Made by a program: the position numbers and the translations under genes. The notes under the pieces are model-generated. The model ran no database searches, was not told the origin of the DNA, and saw nothing but the letters and a program-made list of their open reading frames with translations. This document shows positions 48,301 through 56,169 of a DNA stretch of 64,000 bases, piece after piece; position 1 is the stretch's first letter, and each line of letters starts with the position of its first letter. The DNA comes from Chitinophagales bacterium (lineage in GTDB: Bacteria > Bacteroidota > Bacteroidia > Chitinophagales > CAIOSU01): contig JBBDNB010000057.1 of assembly GCA_040877935.1 (NCBI GenBank), positions 127,813 through 191,812 of the forward strand. Direction: 5' to 3'.

Positions 48301-51300
48301 TGGTGATACGGTTGTATTGGTATCCCCCGCATTTAGTGATTTAGGAGCTCAGGATAAACGTATTCGTTTTTATGCTCAGAGAGATGATCATGCCGGTGAT
48401 CTGTTTATCGGAACAATGACGGATGCCAATGACCTAAGCACCTTCATGCCATATGATACTATTTTAAATAGTGAGTTACTGGATGGAACCTGGGCAGAAT
48501 TTACTGTCAATTTTGATACTTATATAGGAGGTACAGCACATATTGCATTCATGCAAATAGAACCGAATGCGTTCAGTGATACTTATATTGATAATTTTGT
48601 TTATGAGGAAATCCCGTCTTGTTTTGCTCCTACAGCTTTATCAAGCCAGGGCATCACAGAAAGTGAAGCAACGATTTACTGGACATCTGCAACCGGAGCA
48701 GCTTCTTTTATAGTTGAATACGATACAGCCGGATTTACGCCTGGTAATGGAAATATCATGACTCCAACAGATACATTTGTGAATTTGAGTGGACTTAATG
48801 AAAACACTGCTTATGAGTTTTATGTTACACAGGCATGTAGTGCAAACCCTGGCGATACAAGTACGGCTTCAGGTCCTGTTGCATTTACTACTCAGTGTGC
48901 AGCTGTGTTAGCTCCCTATCAGGAAGATTTTGAAGGATCAAGTTGGGTTTCCGGAACAGGGTTTAGCAACACGGGTGATGCAATAGATCCTTGTTGGTCG
49001 AGAAATCCAGCTACCAGTTCCGATTACTTCTGGGGAACCAGAACTGGAACAACAGGGAGTAGCAGTACGGGTCCATCTTCTGATAATACCACAGGAAGTG
49101 GAAAATATGTATTTGCTGAAGGTTCAAATGGCAGCACTGGTGCTATTGCTACAATAACCACTCCTCCAATTGATTTAAGCCCTTTAACTACACCCGAATT
49201 GTTATTTGCCTACCACATATACGGAAGCGGAACCGATAGTTTCTGGGTTGAAATTAATGATGGACTAGGCTGGGTGCAGATTGATGCTATTACCGGGGCT
49301 CAGCAAAGCAGTAGCACAGATCCTTGGTTAATACGCACATTGAATCTAAGTGCCTATGCAGGTGCTACGGTTAACGTACGATTTAATGGTATCAAAGGGG
49401 GCTCTTTTTCAGATTATGCTATTGATGATGTATGGATTCGTGAAGCACCGAGTTGTGCCGCAGTTACCGACCTTACTGTTGAAGATGTTAATGCTACGGA
49501 TGCGACTGTAAGTTGGACATCTGCAAGTGGTGCAGCTTCATTTATAGTTGAATATGATACTTTAGGGTTTACCTTAGGTCAAGGAAACCTAATTTCCACT
49601 ACAGATACATTTGCTGTTATTTCGGGTCTGACTTCAGCTACTGATTACGACATCTATGTAACACAGGTATGTGGCACAAACCCTGGAGACACAAGTTTTG
49701 TTACTGGCCCAGTTTCAATTACTACATTATGTGTGGCACCGGTGATTTCTTCCTACCCATATACTGAGAACTTTGACGGTGTTACTTCACCTGATATTCC
49801 ATGTGGTTGGATTGTAGAAAATACCAATGGTGACGCTTATGAATGGGAGACTTATTCAGGTACTTTACCAAGTCCCAATTCTTCACCAAACTCAATTGCA
49901 ATAAGATGGAATGGCAGTCAGGCCATGAACGACTGGATATTTTCTCCAGAGCTTATCCTTACTGGTGGTCAGTCTTATGATTTGAGTTTTGCATATACCA
50001 ATAACAGCTCTTTTTACACTGAAAAATTAAAGGTTCACTACGGAACAGGTCAAACATCAGGAGATATGACAACACAGTTGTTTGATGATGCCAATGTACA
50101 ATACAATGGTGTTTATCAAACTGTAACAGTTTCCTTTACTCCACCAAACACCGGTTCTTATTATATTGGTTTCCACGGTTATAGTGATGCAAATCAGTTT
50201 AGATTAGCGTTTGATGATTTCGAAATCGATCTGTCTTATATTTGCTCTACGGTTGATGCCGGAATGAACGATACCATTTGTGCAGGGGATACCACTACGC
50301 TGACTGCGGTTGCAACATCTGCTGTGGGGACATATTCCTGGAGTCCGGGAGGAGCCTCAACAGCAAGTGTAGATGTGGCACCAACTGTTACTACTGATTA
50401 CATAGTGACATTTACCGATACCAATAACTGTGTTGATTCGGATACGGTTACGGTAGTTGTTGATTCGCTTCCCAATAGTGTTTTGACTGACCGTTCGGTA
50501 TGTAGTGGATCAACGATTACATTGGATGCTGGCAACCCCGGAAGTACTTATAGTTGGAGTACAGGAGAAAGTACCCAAACCATTGTGGCTACCGATGCTG
50601 ACTCGTTATATACTGTAACGATTACGACTCCTGCCGGATGTAGCATTACTGATACATCCCAGGTTACATTAGTAACGGACATTCCAATTGGTTTGATGGA
50701 TTATGATATCTGTGAAGGGGATACACAGGTCTTGGATGCCAATAATCCAGGTCGTGACTTTATGTGGAGTACAGGTGATACCACACAAACTATCAGTGTG
50801 ACAACAAGTGATATTTACTACGTGACAGTTACTGATCCATTGGTTGGATGTACTGGTACGGATACTTCAATTGTTACGGTCAATCCACTCCCTCCTGCTG
50901 ATGCGGGATCAAATGATACCATTTGTTTGGGAGAATCAAGCACTTTAACTGCAAGTGGTGGTGTGGATTATGCATGGAGTACATCGGACATGACAGCCAG
51001 TACAACAGTTTCACCAATGGCTACTACAGATTACTATGTAACGGTTACAGATGCCAATGCATGTTCTGATACTGACACTGCTACGGTAGTGGTAAATCCA
51101 TTACCAGTTGTAGATGCCGGAATGAACGATACCATTTGTTTGGGTGATTCTGCTACGCTTACAGCAAGTGGTGCTGATACTTATTTGTGGAGTACATCTG
51201 AGCAAACAGCAAGCATTACGGTTAATCCTACTGCTACTTCGGATTTTGTAGTAACGGGTACTGAAAATGTAAATGGTTGCTCTGCTTCAGATACCGTCAC

Positions 51301-52477
51301 AGTACTAGTAAATCCATTGCCTCCAGCAGATGCAGGATCAGATGTAAGCATCTGTTTGGGTGACTCGACTACGCTTATGGCAAGTGGGGGTACCGATTTC
51401 TTGTGGAGTACAAGTGATCAAACTGCAAGCATTACAGTTTCTCCAACAATGGATACCCAATACAGCGTAGAGGTAACAGATAACAACAGCTGTTCAGCAT
51501 CTGATACGGTAGAAGTTGTTGTAAATGCATTGCCACCTGCCGATGCAGGACAGGATGAAGTGATTTGTGATGGTGACAGTGTGACTCTCACAGCAAGTGG
51601 CGGAACGGATTATATGTGGAGTACTGGAGATATGACGGCTTCTATTACAGAAAGCCCTTCTGTAGCTACAGAATATGGTGTATTGGTTACCGATACCAAT
51701 GGCTGCTTTGCTTCTGATACCGTTGAGGTAATGGTAAATCCATTACCAGTTGCGAGTGCCGGAGCGGATACCAATGTTTGTGAAGGTTCTTCAGTTACCC
51801 TTACGGCAAGTGGAGGCACAGTTACAGGTTACCAATGGAGCAATGGCGATATGACGGAAAACACCTCTGTTTCACCATCTATGGATACAACTTATAGTGT
51901 TACCGTAACGGATGGCAATGGCTGTACTGATGTAGCATTTGTTGATGTTGAAGTGCTTGAATTGCCTATTGTTCGCTTTGTACAGGTTGATTCAAGTTAT
52001 TGTGCAGGTTCAGGAAATGTTCAGTTGGTAGCTTCTCCTCCCGGTGGAAACTTCTCAGGAAATGGAGTAAGCGGTACCACACTTGATTTGGATGCAGTTG
52101 GTGCAGGAAACACAACTACAGTTACCTTCACCTACCAGGCTACCAATGGTTGTGTGAACAGTACTTCAATGGACATCTTTGTTGATCCTTGTCCCGGCAT
52201 TGATGAGATTGACTTCCTCAACCAGGTTCAGTTGATGCCAAATCCATTTACAGACCGTTTGGTAATGACTTTCAATTCTGATAAAGAAACCAAAGTCTTG
52301 CTAAGCATGATGGATATTAGTGGAAGACAGATATGGGTAGAGGATAAAGTTGTTCAGTTTGGTAAAAATACTTTTGAACTGAATACCGGAAATCAGTTGG
52401 CTGAAGGAATGTACTTTGTTACGATTTCCAGTGCTGAACAATCCAGGACATTTAAAGTGATCAAGACCGTTAAATAG
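42308..52477 (+). CDS. Giant secreted protein: LTD with embedded cupredoxin, FN3 and MAM-like modules, SprB-like repeats, T9SS domain
   Basis: About 3389 aa from the ATG at 42308, chosen because it gives the signal peptide MNTYWIQRIVFAVCSIFLIS...; ATG 42275 and TTG 42251 are in frame upstream. Order: a lamin-tail domain (VVINEIDYDQPGTDEFEFIE) interrupted at about 42,700-43,010 by a cupredoxin-like module (GHPFWVKT ... YYQCEFHSPMGGML, potential Cu ligands His, Cys, His, Met); ten fibronectin III-like domains alternating with eight MAM/choice-of-anchor J-like jelly rolls (43,230-50,250); about nine SprB-like repeats (50,250-51,960); one YC/GGNFSG repeat; and a sorting domain (LMPNPFTDRLVMTF ... 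GMYFVTISS). Probably a surface adhesin or matrix-binding protein. A terminator follows. Confidence 0.88.
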   Translation: MNTYWIQRIVFAVCSIFLISILPVNAQVVINEIDYDQPGTDEFEFIELLNTGGSTVSLDTFYLELYNSGTESVYNLIELPDSLLAPGEYFVICGNASNVTTCNFEATPGTDLIQNGPADAAALFHVAGDTTVVAVTDDGFNTAYVFGGFASNPDVPVRRGETYVVDLTAPGHPFWVKTAPTTGTGDQYNDGVTNNGIDDGLITFTIPFDAPDTLYYQCEFHSPMGGMLLVSNTYSDAVSYDGDAGAPYVEGTAFSGADNNTDDYLGVSRFPDGADTDDNDADFSLRCITPGAANSSDNTGCANPYQTVCEAPDTVYFDNITTTSATAYWDPANSGSAGYLLEIVLENDPPAGNYQAYTDTFASLPPGAGMLPSGTTFDVYIVEVCSSAPGDTSAVAGPFQFTTLSECDEPTTLSSQDVTSDEATLFWTSGGGLNADSYIVEYGQTGFTPGTGAFETPTDTFANLTGLNANTDYDFYVTQVCGTNPGDTSVAVGAQSFTTLCNVFGFPFLEDFESGSSSLSCWSQDVVGAGWQITSNQANSGSQSYYHNDDSGAQSDRLISPAIDLTGAVNPQLVFWEYDNFSSFYDNHEVAISTDGGSTWSAPIYNQAGVEDTWTEVVLDVSAYAGQTIHVGFLYEGDFSDEWYIDDFELREAPTCVAPTALSAQNISVDEATAIWTAGIGAVSYIVEFDTVGFNTGEGTLVAVNDTFAVLSGLDANTDYEFYVSQVCGTNPGDTTTAAGPEAFTTQCAALMAPYSENFDTTGGTVIPDNGPLPDCWTGIVVDASGTATLEVDIAGDNGGSPSPAISSPNIIELTTDDAGDTVVLVSPAFSDLGAQDKRIRFYAQRDDHLGDLFIGTMTDANDLSTFMPYDTILNSELLDGTWAEFTVNFDTYAGGTAHIAFMQIEPNPFSDTYIDNFVYEKIPSCFAPTALSSQGITESEASVYWTSASGAASFIVEYDTAGFTPGSGNIMTPTDTFVNLSGLDANTAYDFYVTQVCGTNPGDTSAVAGPVSFTTECEAVASFPWTETFENSSTTRSCWANIYESGTADWTYDIGSSGGAISAPFAGALNARFVSQSGTNNPATKLVSPVLDLSGLTNPEVEFYYGQEEWFGDQNTLHVFYRVSPSDPWVLIADYTSEAAVWTQETLLLPNPSSTYQLAFEGRNNYGRANVLDNVTVQAGPSCPPVTDLTVSNITASEATLSWTPSNSDTSYLVAYDTTGAAFEDMNNVFATSNASLNISGLDASTEYDFYVVGVCGTNVGDSTLVGPETFTTTAACDVPTALSTQNISSDEATATWTAGTGAVSYIVEYDTAGFTPGDGNVLTPTDTFVNLTGLDALTEYEFYVTQVCGTNPGDTTAAVGPETFATLCAAVMAPYQENFDGSSWTPGTGFDNSGDAIDPCWSRNPATSSDFFWGTRTGTTGSGSTGPDSDNTTGSGNYIFTEGSNGGTGDIATITSPQIDLSSLTVPQLLFAYHFYGANTDSFWVEVYDGTVWTLIDTITGTQQTDNSDPWLIRELDLSAFAGSTVQVRFSAIRGTSFNADYALDDIWIRETPSCIVPSSLAAQDITETEATLFWTASPGAASFIVEYDTAGFTPGDGNVLTPTDTFVNLTGLSASTDYEFYVTQVCGANPGDTSFVVGPESFRTACGVELAPFFENFDGAVWVAGSGFNNAGSEIDPCWTSNPPLSPDYYWGVGEGTTGTSFSTGPDGDNTTGIGNYVFTESSNGSTGDIATFTSPQIDLSPLTVPQLLYAYHFYGATIDTFLVSVDDGNGYVFIDTIIGEQQADNPEPWLIRELDLSAFAGATVNVRFTARKGGTSCDYAIDDFWIRETPSCNVPTALSSQDITENSATVSWTGTSGAVSYILEYDTAGFTPGDGNFITPTDTFSNLTGLMSNTEYDFYVTQACGTNPGDTSLQVGPATFTTSCNAFTAPYSENFDSIAGVVIPDNGPLPDCWTGIVVDASGTATLEVDAANNSGAPSDPISEPNFIEITTDDVGDTVVLVSPAFSDLGAQDKRIRFYAQRDDHAGDLFIGTMTDANDLSTFMPYDTILNSELLDGTWAEFTVNFDTYIGGTAHIAFMQIEPNAFSDTYIDNFVYEEIPSCFAPTALSSQGITESEATIYWTSATGAASFIVEYDTAGFTPGNGNIMTPTDTFVNLSGLNENTAYEFYVTQACSANPGDTSTASGPVAFTTQCAAVLAPYQEDFEGSSWVSGTGFSNTGDAIDPCWSRNPATSSDYFWGTRTGTTGSSSTGPSSDNTTGSGKYVFAEGSNGSTGAIATITTPPIDLSPLTTPELLFAYHIYGSGTDSFWVEINDGLGWVQIDAITGAQQSSSTDPWLIRTLNLSAYAGATVNVRFNGIKGGSFSDYAIDDVWIREAPSCAAVTDLTVEDVNATDATVSWTSASGAASFIVEYDTLGFTLGQGNLISTTDTFAVISGLTSATDYDIYVTQVCGTNPGDTSFVTGPVSITTLCVAPVISSYPYTENFDGVTSPDIPCGWIVENTNGDAYEWETYSGTLPSPNSSPNSIAIRWNGSQAMNDWIFSPELILTGGQSYDLSFAYTNNSSFYTEKLKVHYGTGQTSGDMTTQLFDDANVQYNGVYQTVTVSFTPPNTGSYYIGFHGYSDANQFRLAFDDFEIDLSYICSTVDAGMNDTICAGDTTTLTAVATSAVGTYSWSPGGASTASVDVAPTVTTDYIVTFTDTNNCVDSDTVTVVVDSLPNSVLTDRSVCSGSTITLDAGNPGSTYSWSTGESTQTIVATDADSLYTVTITTPAGCSITDTSQVTLVTDIPIGLMDYDICEGDTQVLDANNPGRDFMWSTGDTTQTISVTTSDIYYVTVTDPLVGCTGTDTSIVTVNPLPPADAGSNDTICLGESSTLTASGGVDYAWSTSDMTASTTVSPMATTDYYVTVTDANACSDTDTATVVVNPLPVVDAGMNDTICLGDSATLTASGADTYLWSTSEQTASITVNPTATSDFVVTGTENVNGCSASDTVTVLVNPLPPADAGSDVSICLGDSTTLMASGGTDFLWSTSDQTASITVSPTMDTQYSVEVTDNNSCSASDTVEVVVNALPPADAGQDEVICDGDSVTLTASGGTDYMWSTGDMTASITESPSVATEYGVLVTDTNGCFASDTVEVMVNPLPVASAGADTNVCEGSSVTLTASGGTVTGYQWSNGDMTENTSVSPSMDTTYSVTVTDGNGCTDVAFVDVEVLELPIVRFVQVDSSYCAGSGNVQLVASPPGGNFSGNGVSGTTLDLDAVGAGNTTTVTFTYQATNGCVNSTSMDIFVDPCPGIDEIDFLNQVQLMPNPFTDRLVMTFNSDKETKVLLSMMDISGRQIWVEDKVVQFGKNTFELNTGNQLAEGMYFVTISSAEQSRTFKVIKTVK
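44756..45235 (+). repeat. Internal duplicated module, copy 1
   Basis: This part of the giant gene (end of a jelly-roll domain and start of the next FN3) aligns with 48293-48772 at a constant offset of 3537 bp with no gaps. Long stretches are identical at the nucleotide level, including silent positions, which indicates recent duplication or gene conversion. Confidence 0.85.
48293..48772 (+). repeat. Internal duplicated module, copy 2
   Basis: Second copy of the module at 44756-45235, offset 3537 bp. Differences are mostly silent (for example AAAAAATTCC against AGGAAATCCC near 48605). Confidence 0.85.
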
Positions 52478-52505
52478 TCTGATTGCGAGAATAATCTGAT
52501 TAAAA

Positions 52506-52542
52506 TGGGATGCAGTTTACTGTATCCCATTTTTATATTTTT
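52506..52542 (+). terminator. Rho-independent terminator of the giant gene
   Basis: TGGGATGCAGT (52506-52516) pairs with ACTGTATCCCA (52519-52529) over 11 bp with one G-U pair, followed by a T-rich run. It is 28 bp after the stop and just before the atoE-like gene, so that gene must have its own promoter or depend on readthrough. Confidence 0.8.
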
Positions 52543-52558
52543 ATGATAAATCTTAAGT

Positions 52559-53896
52559 ATGCAATCAGCAGGTATTATTGAAAAAGTAAAATGGTTTTTG
52601 CCCAGCCCATTTACCATAGCACTACTCCTGTCAGTGCTTACCTTTTTATTGGCCTATTTTCTTACCAATGAAAAAAATACAGCTGCTTATTCAATAGAGG
52701 TTTTGGAATTCTGGCAAATTGGCTTTTGGGATTTCCTGAAATTCAGTATGCAAATGATGCTGATATTGGTGCTCGGGCACAATCTGGCCAAAACACCCTT
52801 TTTTGAGCGCATTATTGCAGTAATCGTTCCCTTTTGTTCTACCAATATCCGAGCAGCAATACTGGTTACATTTTTTGCCATGGCAATGGCTTATTTAAAC
52901 TGGGGTTTGGGTTTGATCTTTGGTGCAATTTTAGCCCGTCAGGTAGGTGAATTTGCCAAAAAGAATAAAATATTGCTGAATTACCCTTTGATAGCAGCTT
53001 GTTCCTATACCGGTTTAATGATCTGGCATGGTGGTTTTAGTGGTTCTGCTCCTCTTGCATTGGCTGAAAGTGGCCACAATCTTTTTGAATTGACAGGAGC
53101 AATTCCAGTAAGCGAAACACTTACGAGTAAAATGAACCTGTCTGTTGTGGCAATTACACTTGTGTGTTTACCGCTCTTAGCAGCATTTATGGCTGGGAAA
53201 TTTAAAGTCGATAAATTTTATCTGCCCAAAGTACAGCGCAAGAAAATAAAACTTTCTAAAGGTCTGGGAGCAGAGCGTTTGGATAGCAGCTCATGGCCGG
53301 CTTATTTCTTTGGCCTAATCATATTGATACTTGCTGTTTTATCTGCCATAAAATCAGAAGGGCCTGCGCTTTCATTTCTCAATTTAAACTACATCAATTT
53401 TCTGCTCTTTGGTCTGGCTCTATTTCTACATGGCAGCATTCAAAAATTTATAGCAGCTACCGAAGAGGCTATGAGTGGAGCTACTGGAATACTTTTGCAA
53501 TTCCCTATTTATGCTGGGATTATGGGGATGATACAACACTCCGGTTTGATCGATCTGTTTTCACAGCATATGATAGCAGTTTCTACGCCATATACTTTTC
53601 CGATTTTTACTTTTATCAGTGCTGGGGTAGTCAATATTTTTGTTCCAAGTGGTGGCGGGCAATGGATCATACAGGGGCCTGTGCTTATGGAAGCTGCCAG
53701 GGAATTGGGGGTGCCTTTTTCTAAAACAGTAATGGCACTGGCCTATGGCGATCAGGTGACAAATATGCTGCAACCCTTTTGGGCTTTGCCGCTTTTGGCT
53801 ATTACAGGATTGGAAGCCCGGGACATTTTGCCCTATACTTTTCTTTTCTTTTTAAGTGGAGTCGCCATTTTTACCGTAGTTTTGCTGCTGTTTTAA
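52559..53896 (+). CDS. Short-chain fatty acid transporter family protein (AtoE-like)
   Basis: A 445-aa polytopic inner-membrane carrier of the AtoE/short-chain fatty acid transporter family, predicted to import butyrate-type acids. About ten to twelve hydrophobic helices; family blocks include LPSPFTIALLLSVLTFLLAY, QMMLILVLGHNLAKTPFFER, MAYLNWGLGLIFGAILARQV, IWHGGFSGSAPLALAESGHN and NIFVPSGGGQWIIQGPVLME. ATG at 52559. First of four closely spaced genes, 10 bp before surE; nothing in the operon explains the link of a carboxylate carrier to surE and lpxB, so this may be transcriptional convenience. Confidence 0.9.
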   Translation: MQSAGIIEKVKWFLPSPFTIALLLSVLTFLLAYFLTNEKNTAAYSIEVLEFWQIGFWDFLKFSMQMMLILVLGHNLAKTPFFERIIAVIVPFCSTNIRAAILVTFFAMAMAYLNWGLGLIFGAILARQVGEFAKKNKILLNYPLIAACSYTGLMIWHGGFSGSAPLALAESGHNLFELTGAIPVSETLTSKMNLSVVAITLVCLPLLAAFMAGKFKVDKFYLPKVQRKKIKLSKGLGAERLDSSSWPAYFFGLIILILAVLSAIKSEGPALSFLNLNYINFLLFGLALFLHGSIQKFIAATEEAMSGATGILLQFPIYAGIMGMIQHSGLIDLFSQHMIAVSTPYTFPIFTFISAGVVNIFVPSGGGQWIIQGPVLMEAARELGVPFSKTVMALAYGDQVTNMLQPFWALPLLAITGLEARDILPYTFLFFLSGVAIFTVVLLLF

Positions 53897-53906
53897 AGTT
53901 TGAATT

Positions 53907-54677
53907 ATGAAACCGACAATATTGGTCACCAATGATGATGGCATTACTTCACCGGGCATCAAAGCACTTGTTGAAGCAGTAAAGGGGCTGGGCAATATTC
54001 TTGTTGTGGCACCTGACAAACCGCAATCTGGAATGGGACATGCCATTACCATCGAAAACCCGCTTCGACTGGAAAAGGTGGATATTTTTGATGGAATAGA
54101 AGCATATTCCTGCTCCGGCACCCCGGTTGATTGTGTAAAACTGGCAAAGGATAAATTGCTGCATAAAAATCCCGACCTCTGTGTATCGGGCATCAATCAT
54201 GGATCCAATTCATCCATCAATGTAATTTATTCAGGTACAATGTCTGCCGCTATGGAAGCGGCTATCGAAGGGATTCCAGCTGTAGGATTTTCGCTTTGCG
54301 ATTACAATTACCATGCAGATTTTTCGCTTTCTAAAGAAGTGGCTGCTACTGTTTCCAAAGAATTGCTGGAAAAAGGGATGCCCACCGGGACATTGCTCAA
54401 TGTAAATGTCCCGAGAGTGAGCCTTGAAAACTTTAAAGGCTACAAAATTTGTCGTCAGGCCAATGCCAAGTGGCAGGAAGAATATGATGAGCGTATTGAT
54501 ACCCGCAATAAAAAATATTATTGGCTCTCGGGTGAATTTGTCAATTTTGATCGTGGAGAAGATACCGATGAATGGGCACTGCGCAATAACTACGTGTCTG
54601 TTGTGCCGGTGCAGTTTGATTTAACTGCACATCATGCCATTGCTGACTTAAACAATAAATGGAAACTCGATGCTTAG
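53907..54677 (+). CDS. surE: 5'/3'-nucleotidase SurE
   Basis: A 256-aa metal-dependent phosphatase acting on nucleoside 5'- and 3'-monophosphates. The N-terminus ILVTNDDGITSPGIKALVEA carries the paired metal-binding aspartates; PQSGMGHAITIENPLR, YSCSGTPVDCVKLA, VSGINHGSNSSINVIYSGTM and the S/T-rich AAMEAAIEGIPAVGFS follow in the usual order. ATG at 53907. Its stop overlaps the next gene. SurE contributes to stationary-phase survival in other bacteria. Confidence 0.96.
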   Translation: MKPTILVTNDDGITSPGIKALVEAVKGLGNILVVAPDKPQSGMGHAITIENPLRLEKVDIFDGIEAYSCSGTPVDCVKLAKDKLLHKNPDLCVSGINHGSNSSINVIYSGTMSAAMEAAIEGIPAVGFSLCDYNYHADFSLSKEVAATVSKELLEKGMPTGTLLNVNVPRVSLENFKGYKICRQANAKWQEEYDERIDTRNKKYYWLSGEFVNFDRGEDTDEWALRNNYVSVVPVQFDLTAHHAIADLNNKWKLDA

Positions 54678-55014
54678 GCAGGATAAAATAGGAGTGGGGC
54701 TACTTTACGGTTTTCTTTTTCCGGTATTGCTTTTTGTATTGATCCGTGAATTGAATCTTTTTTTGGTAGAACTGGATTTCGGATGGGTGGAAAGTGCATT
54801 TGGAATCAACCCTAGGTTTTTGACCGAATTTCAGGTGCGAGGTGGCTTCAGTGATAAATTTATAGCCATTCTTGCTGTTTGCTGTAACCTGATCCCTTTT
54901 AATGTGTTTAAAAAAGCGGGAAAAGATCATGCCCTACAAGGTGTGCTTACAGCCACATTTGTTTTGGTCATTGTCCTTGTGATCTTTTTTTGGGATGATT
55001 TTCTAGGTAATTAA
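54670..55014 (+). CDS. Small membrane protein of unknown function
   Basis: A 114-aa protein with three probable membrane helices (about residues 9-29, 62-80 and 91-109) and a short hydrophilic C-terminus. It lies between surE and lpxB in the same orientation, overlapping surE by 8 bp and ending 11 bp before lpxB. Genes like this are common beside surE-lpxB in Bacteroidota but I cannot name a function. ATG at 54670. Confidence 0.8.
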   Translation: MLRQDKIGVGLLYGFLFPVLLFVLIRELNLFLVELDFGWVESAFGINPRFLTEFQVRGGFSDKFIAILAVCCNLIPFNVFKKAGKDHALQGVLTATFVLVIVLVIFFWDDFLGN

Positions 55015-55025
55015 AGCCATGATTT

Positions 55026-56147
55026 ATGAAATATTATCTCATTGCAGGAGAGGCTTCGGGCGATTTGCACGCATCCAACCTGATGAAGTCCATTAAAAGG
55101 AATGATGCTGAGGCATCGTTCAGGGGCTTTGGCGGGGAACGTATGCAGACAGAAGGATTGCAATTGGTCAAACATTACAAAGAGCTGGCGTTTATAGGGT
55201 TTTGGGAAGTGTTGAAACACCTCAGAACCATTTTGCGAAATATAAAGCTCTGCAAACAGGATATTCTTGATTTCCAGCCCGATACGGTGATTCTGGTTGA
55301 TTACCCTGGATTTAACCTGCGCATTGCTTCTTTCCTGAAGGAACAAGGCATAAAAGTAATTTACTACATTTCCCCTCAGGTATGGGCCTGGCATGCATCG
55401 CGGGTTAAGAAAATCCAGAAAGTGGTAGATCGCATGTTGGTGATTCTGCCTTTTGAAAAAGATTTTTATGCCCAATATGGTATGGATGTGGATTTTGTGG
55501 GACATCCCCTGCTCGATGCGATGGAACAATTTCCATTTAACAAAAACATGCACAAGGATTATAGGCTTGATGAAAGACCCCTAATTGCTCTATTGCCAGG
55601 TAGCAGAACTGGAGAAATTCAAAGCATGCTGCCGGTATTTGTATCGCTGTCAAATCAATTTCCCCAATACCAATTTGCGGTTGCCGGTTTGTCGCAGCAC
55701 GGTGAATCTTTTTACAGGGAAATTACTGGAGACAGTACTGTTAAAATAGTAATAGATGAAACCTATAGCTTGTTGAATATCGCCTATGCAGCTATTGTAA
55801 CAAGCGGAACAGCCACCCTTGAAACAGCTTTGCTGGATGTACCACAAGTAGTGGCCTATAAAGGCGGTTGGTTGAATTACCTGATAGGGAGCTATGTGGT
55901 GAATGTGGACTATATTTCGCTGGTAAATATCGTGATGGACGAACCTGTTTTGCAAGAGCTGATACAGGAGGAGCTCGATGAAGGAAATCTAAAGCTGGCT
56001 TTTGAGAAATTGCTTAAAGAGGGGAACAGAGATAGATTCAAGGAAAAATATGCTGAGCTTAGAAAAAAACTGGGTGGAACAGGTGCTTCTGTCCGTGCTG
56101 CCGAAATTATTCAGCAAGAAGTTCAGCGAAATGAAAATAATGTGTAG
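55026..56147 (+). CDS. lpxB: Lipid-A-disaccharide synthase
   Basis: A 373-aa GT19 glycosyltransferase joining UDP-diacylglucosamine and lipid X to form the lipid A disaccharide, peripheral at the inner membrane. Signatures: IAGEASGDLHASNLMKSI, GFWEVLKHLRTI, LVDYPGFNLRIASFLK, YYISPQVWAWHASRVKKIQK, LPGSRTGEIQSMLPVF and TSGTATLETALLDVPQVVAYK. ATG at 55026. The last 13 codons (encoding EIIQQEVQRNENN) are duplicated at 58073-58112 beyond hipBA, so this gene's 3' end looks like one border of an insertion. The terminal residue differs (V here, A in the displaced copy). Confidence 0.96.
   Translation: MKYYLIAGEASGDLHASNLMKSIKRNDAEASFRGFGGERMQTEGLQLVKHYKELAFIGFWEVLKHLRTILRNIKLCKQDILDFQPDTVILVDYPGFNLRIASFLKEQGIKVIYYISPQVWAWHASRVKKIQKVVDRMLVILPFEKDFYAQYGMDVDFVGHPLLDAMEQFPFNKNMHKDYRLDERPLIALLPGSRTGEIQSMLPVFVSLSNQFPQYQFAVAGLSQHGESFYREITGDSTVKIVIDETYSLLNIAYAAIVTSGTATLETALLDVPQVVAYKGGWLNYLIGSYVVNVDYISLVNIVMDEPVLQELIQEELDEGNLKLAFEKLLKEGNRDRFKEKYAELRKKLGGTGASVRAAEIIQQEVQRNENNV
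56103..56142 (+). repeat. Direct repeat, left copy (3' end of lpxB)
   Basis: 40 bp inside the last codons of lpxB that recur at 58073-58112 with one mismatch (position 56117 A, against G). Together they bracket hipBA at a spacing of 1970 bp. Read as an attachment-site-like border. Confidence 0.9.
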
Positions 56148-56169
56148 TCCCGGGTTTTATCATATTTGA

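Noticed and set aside
34850-52200. Tandem repeats as a possible CRISPR array or simple-sequence DNA
   Set aside because: The repeats are protein domains (PKD, FN3, SprB-like) of varying sequence and length kept in one frame; there are no uniform short repeats with spacers anywhere in the window.
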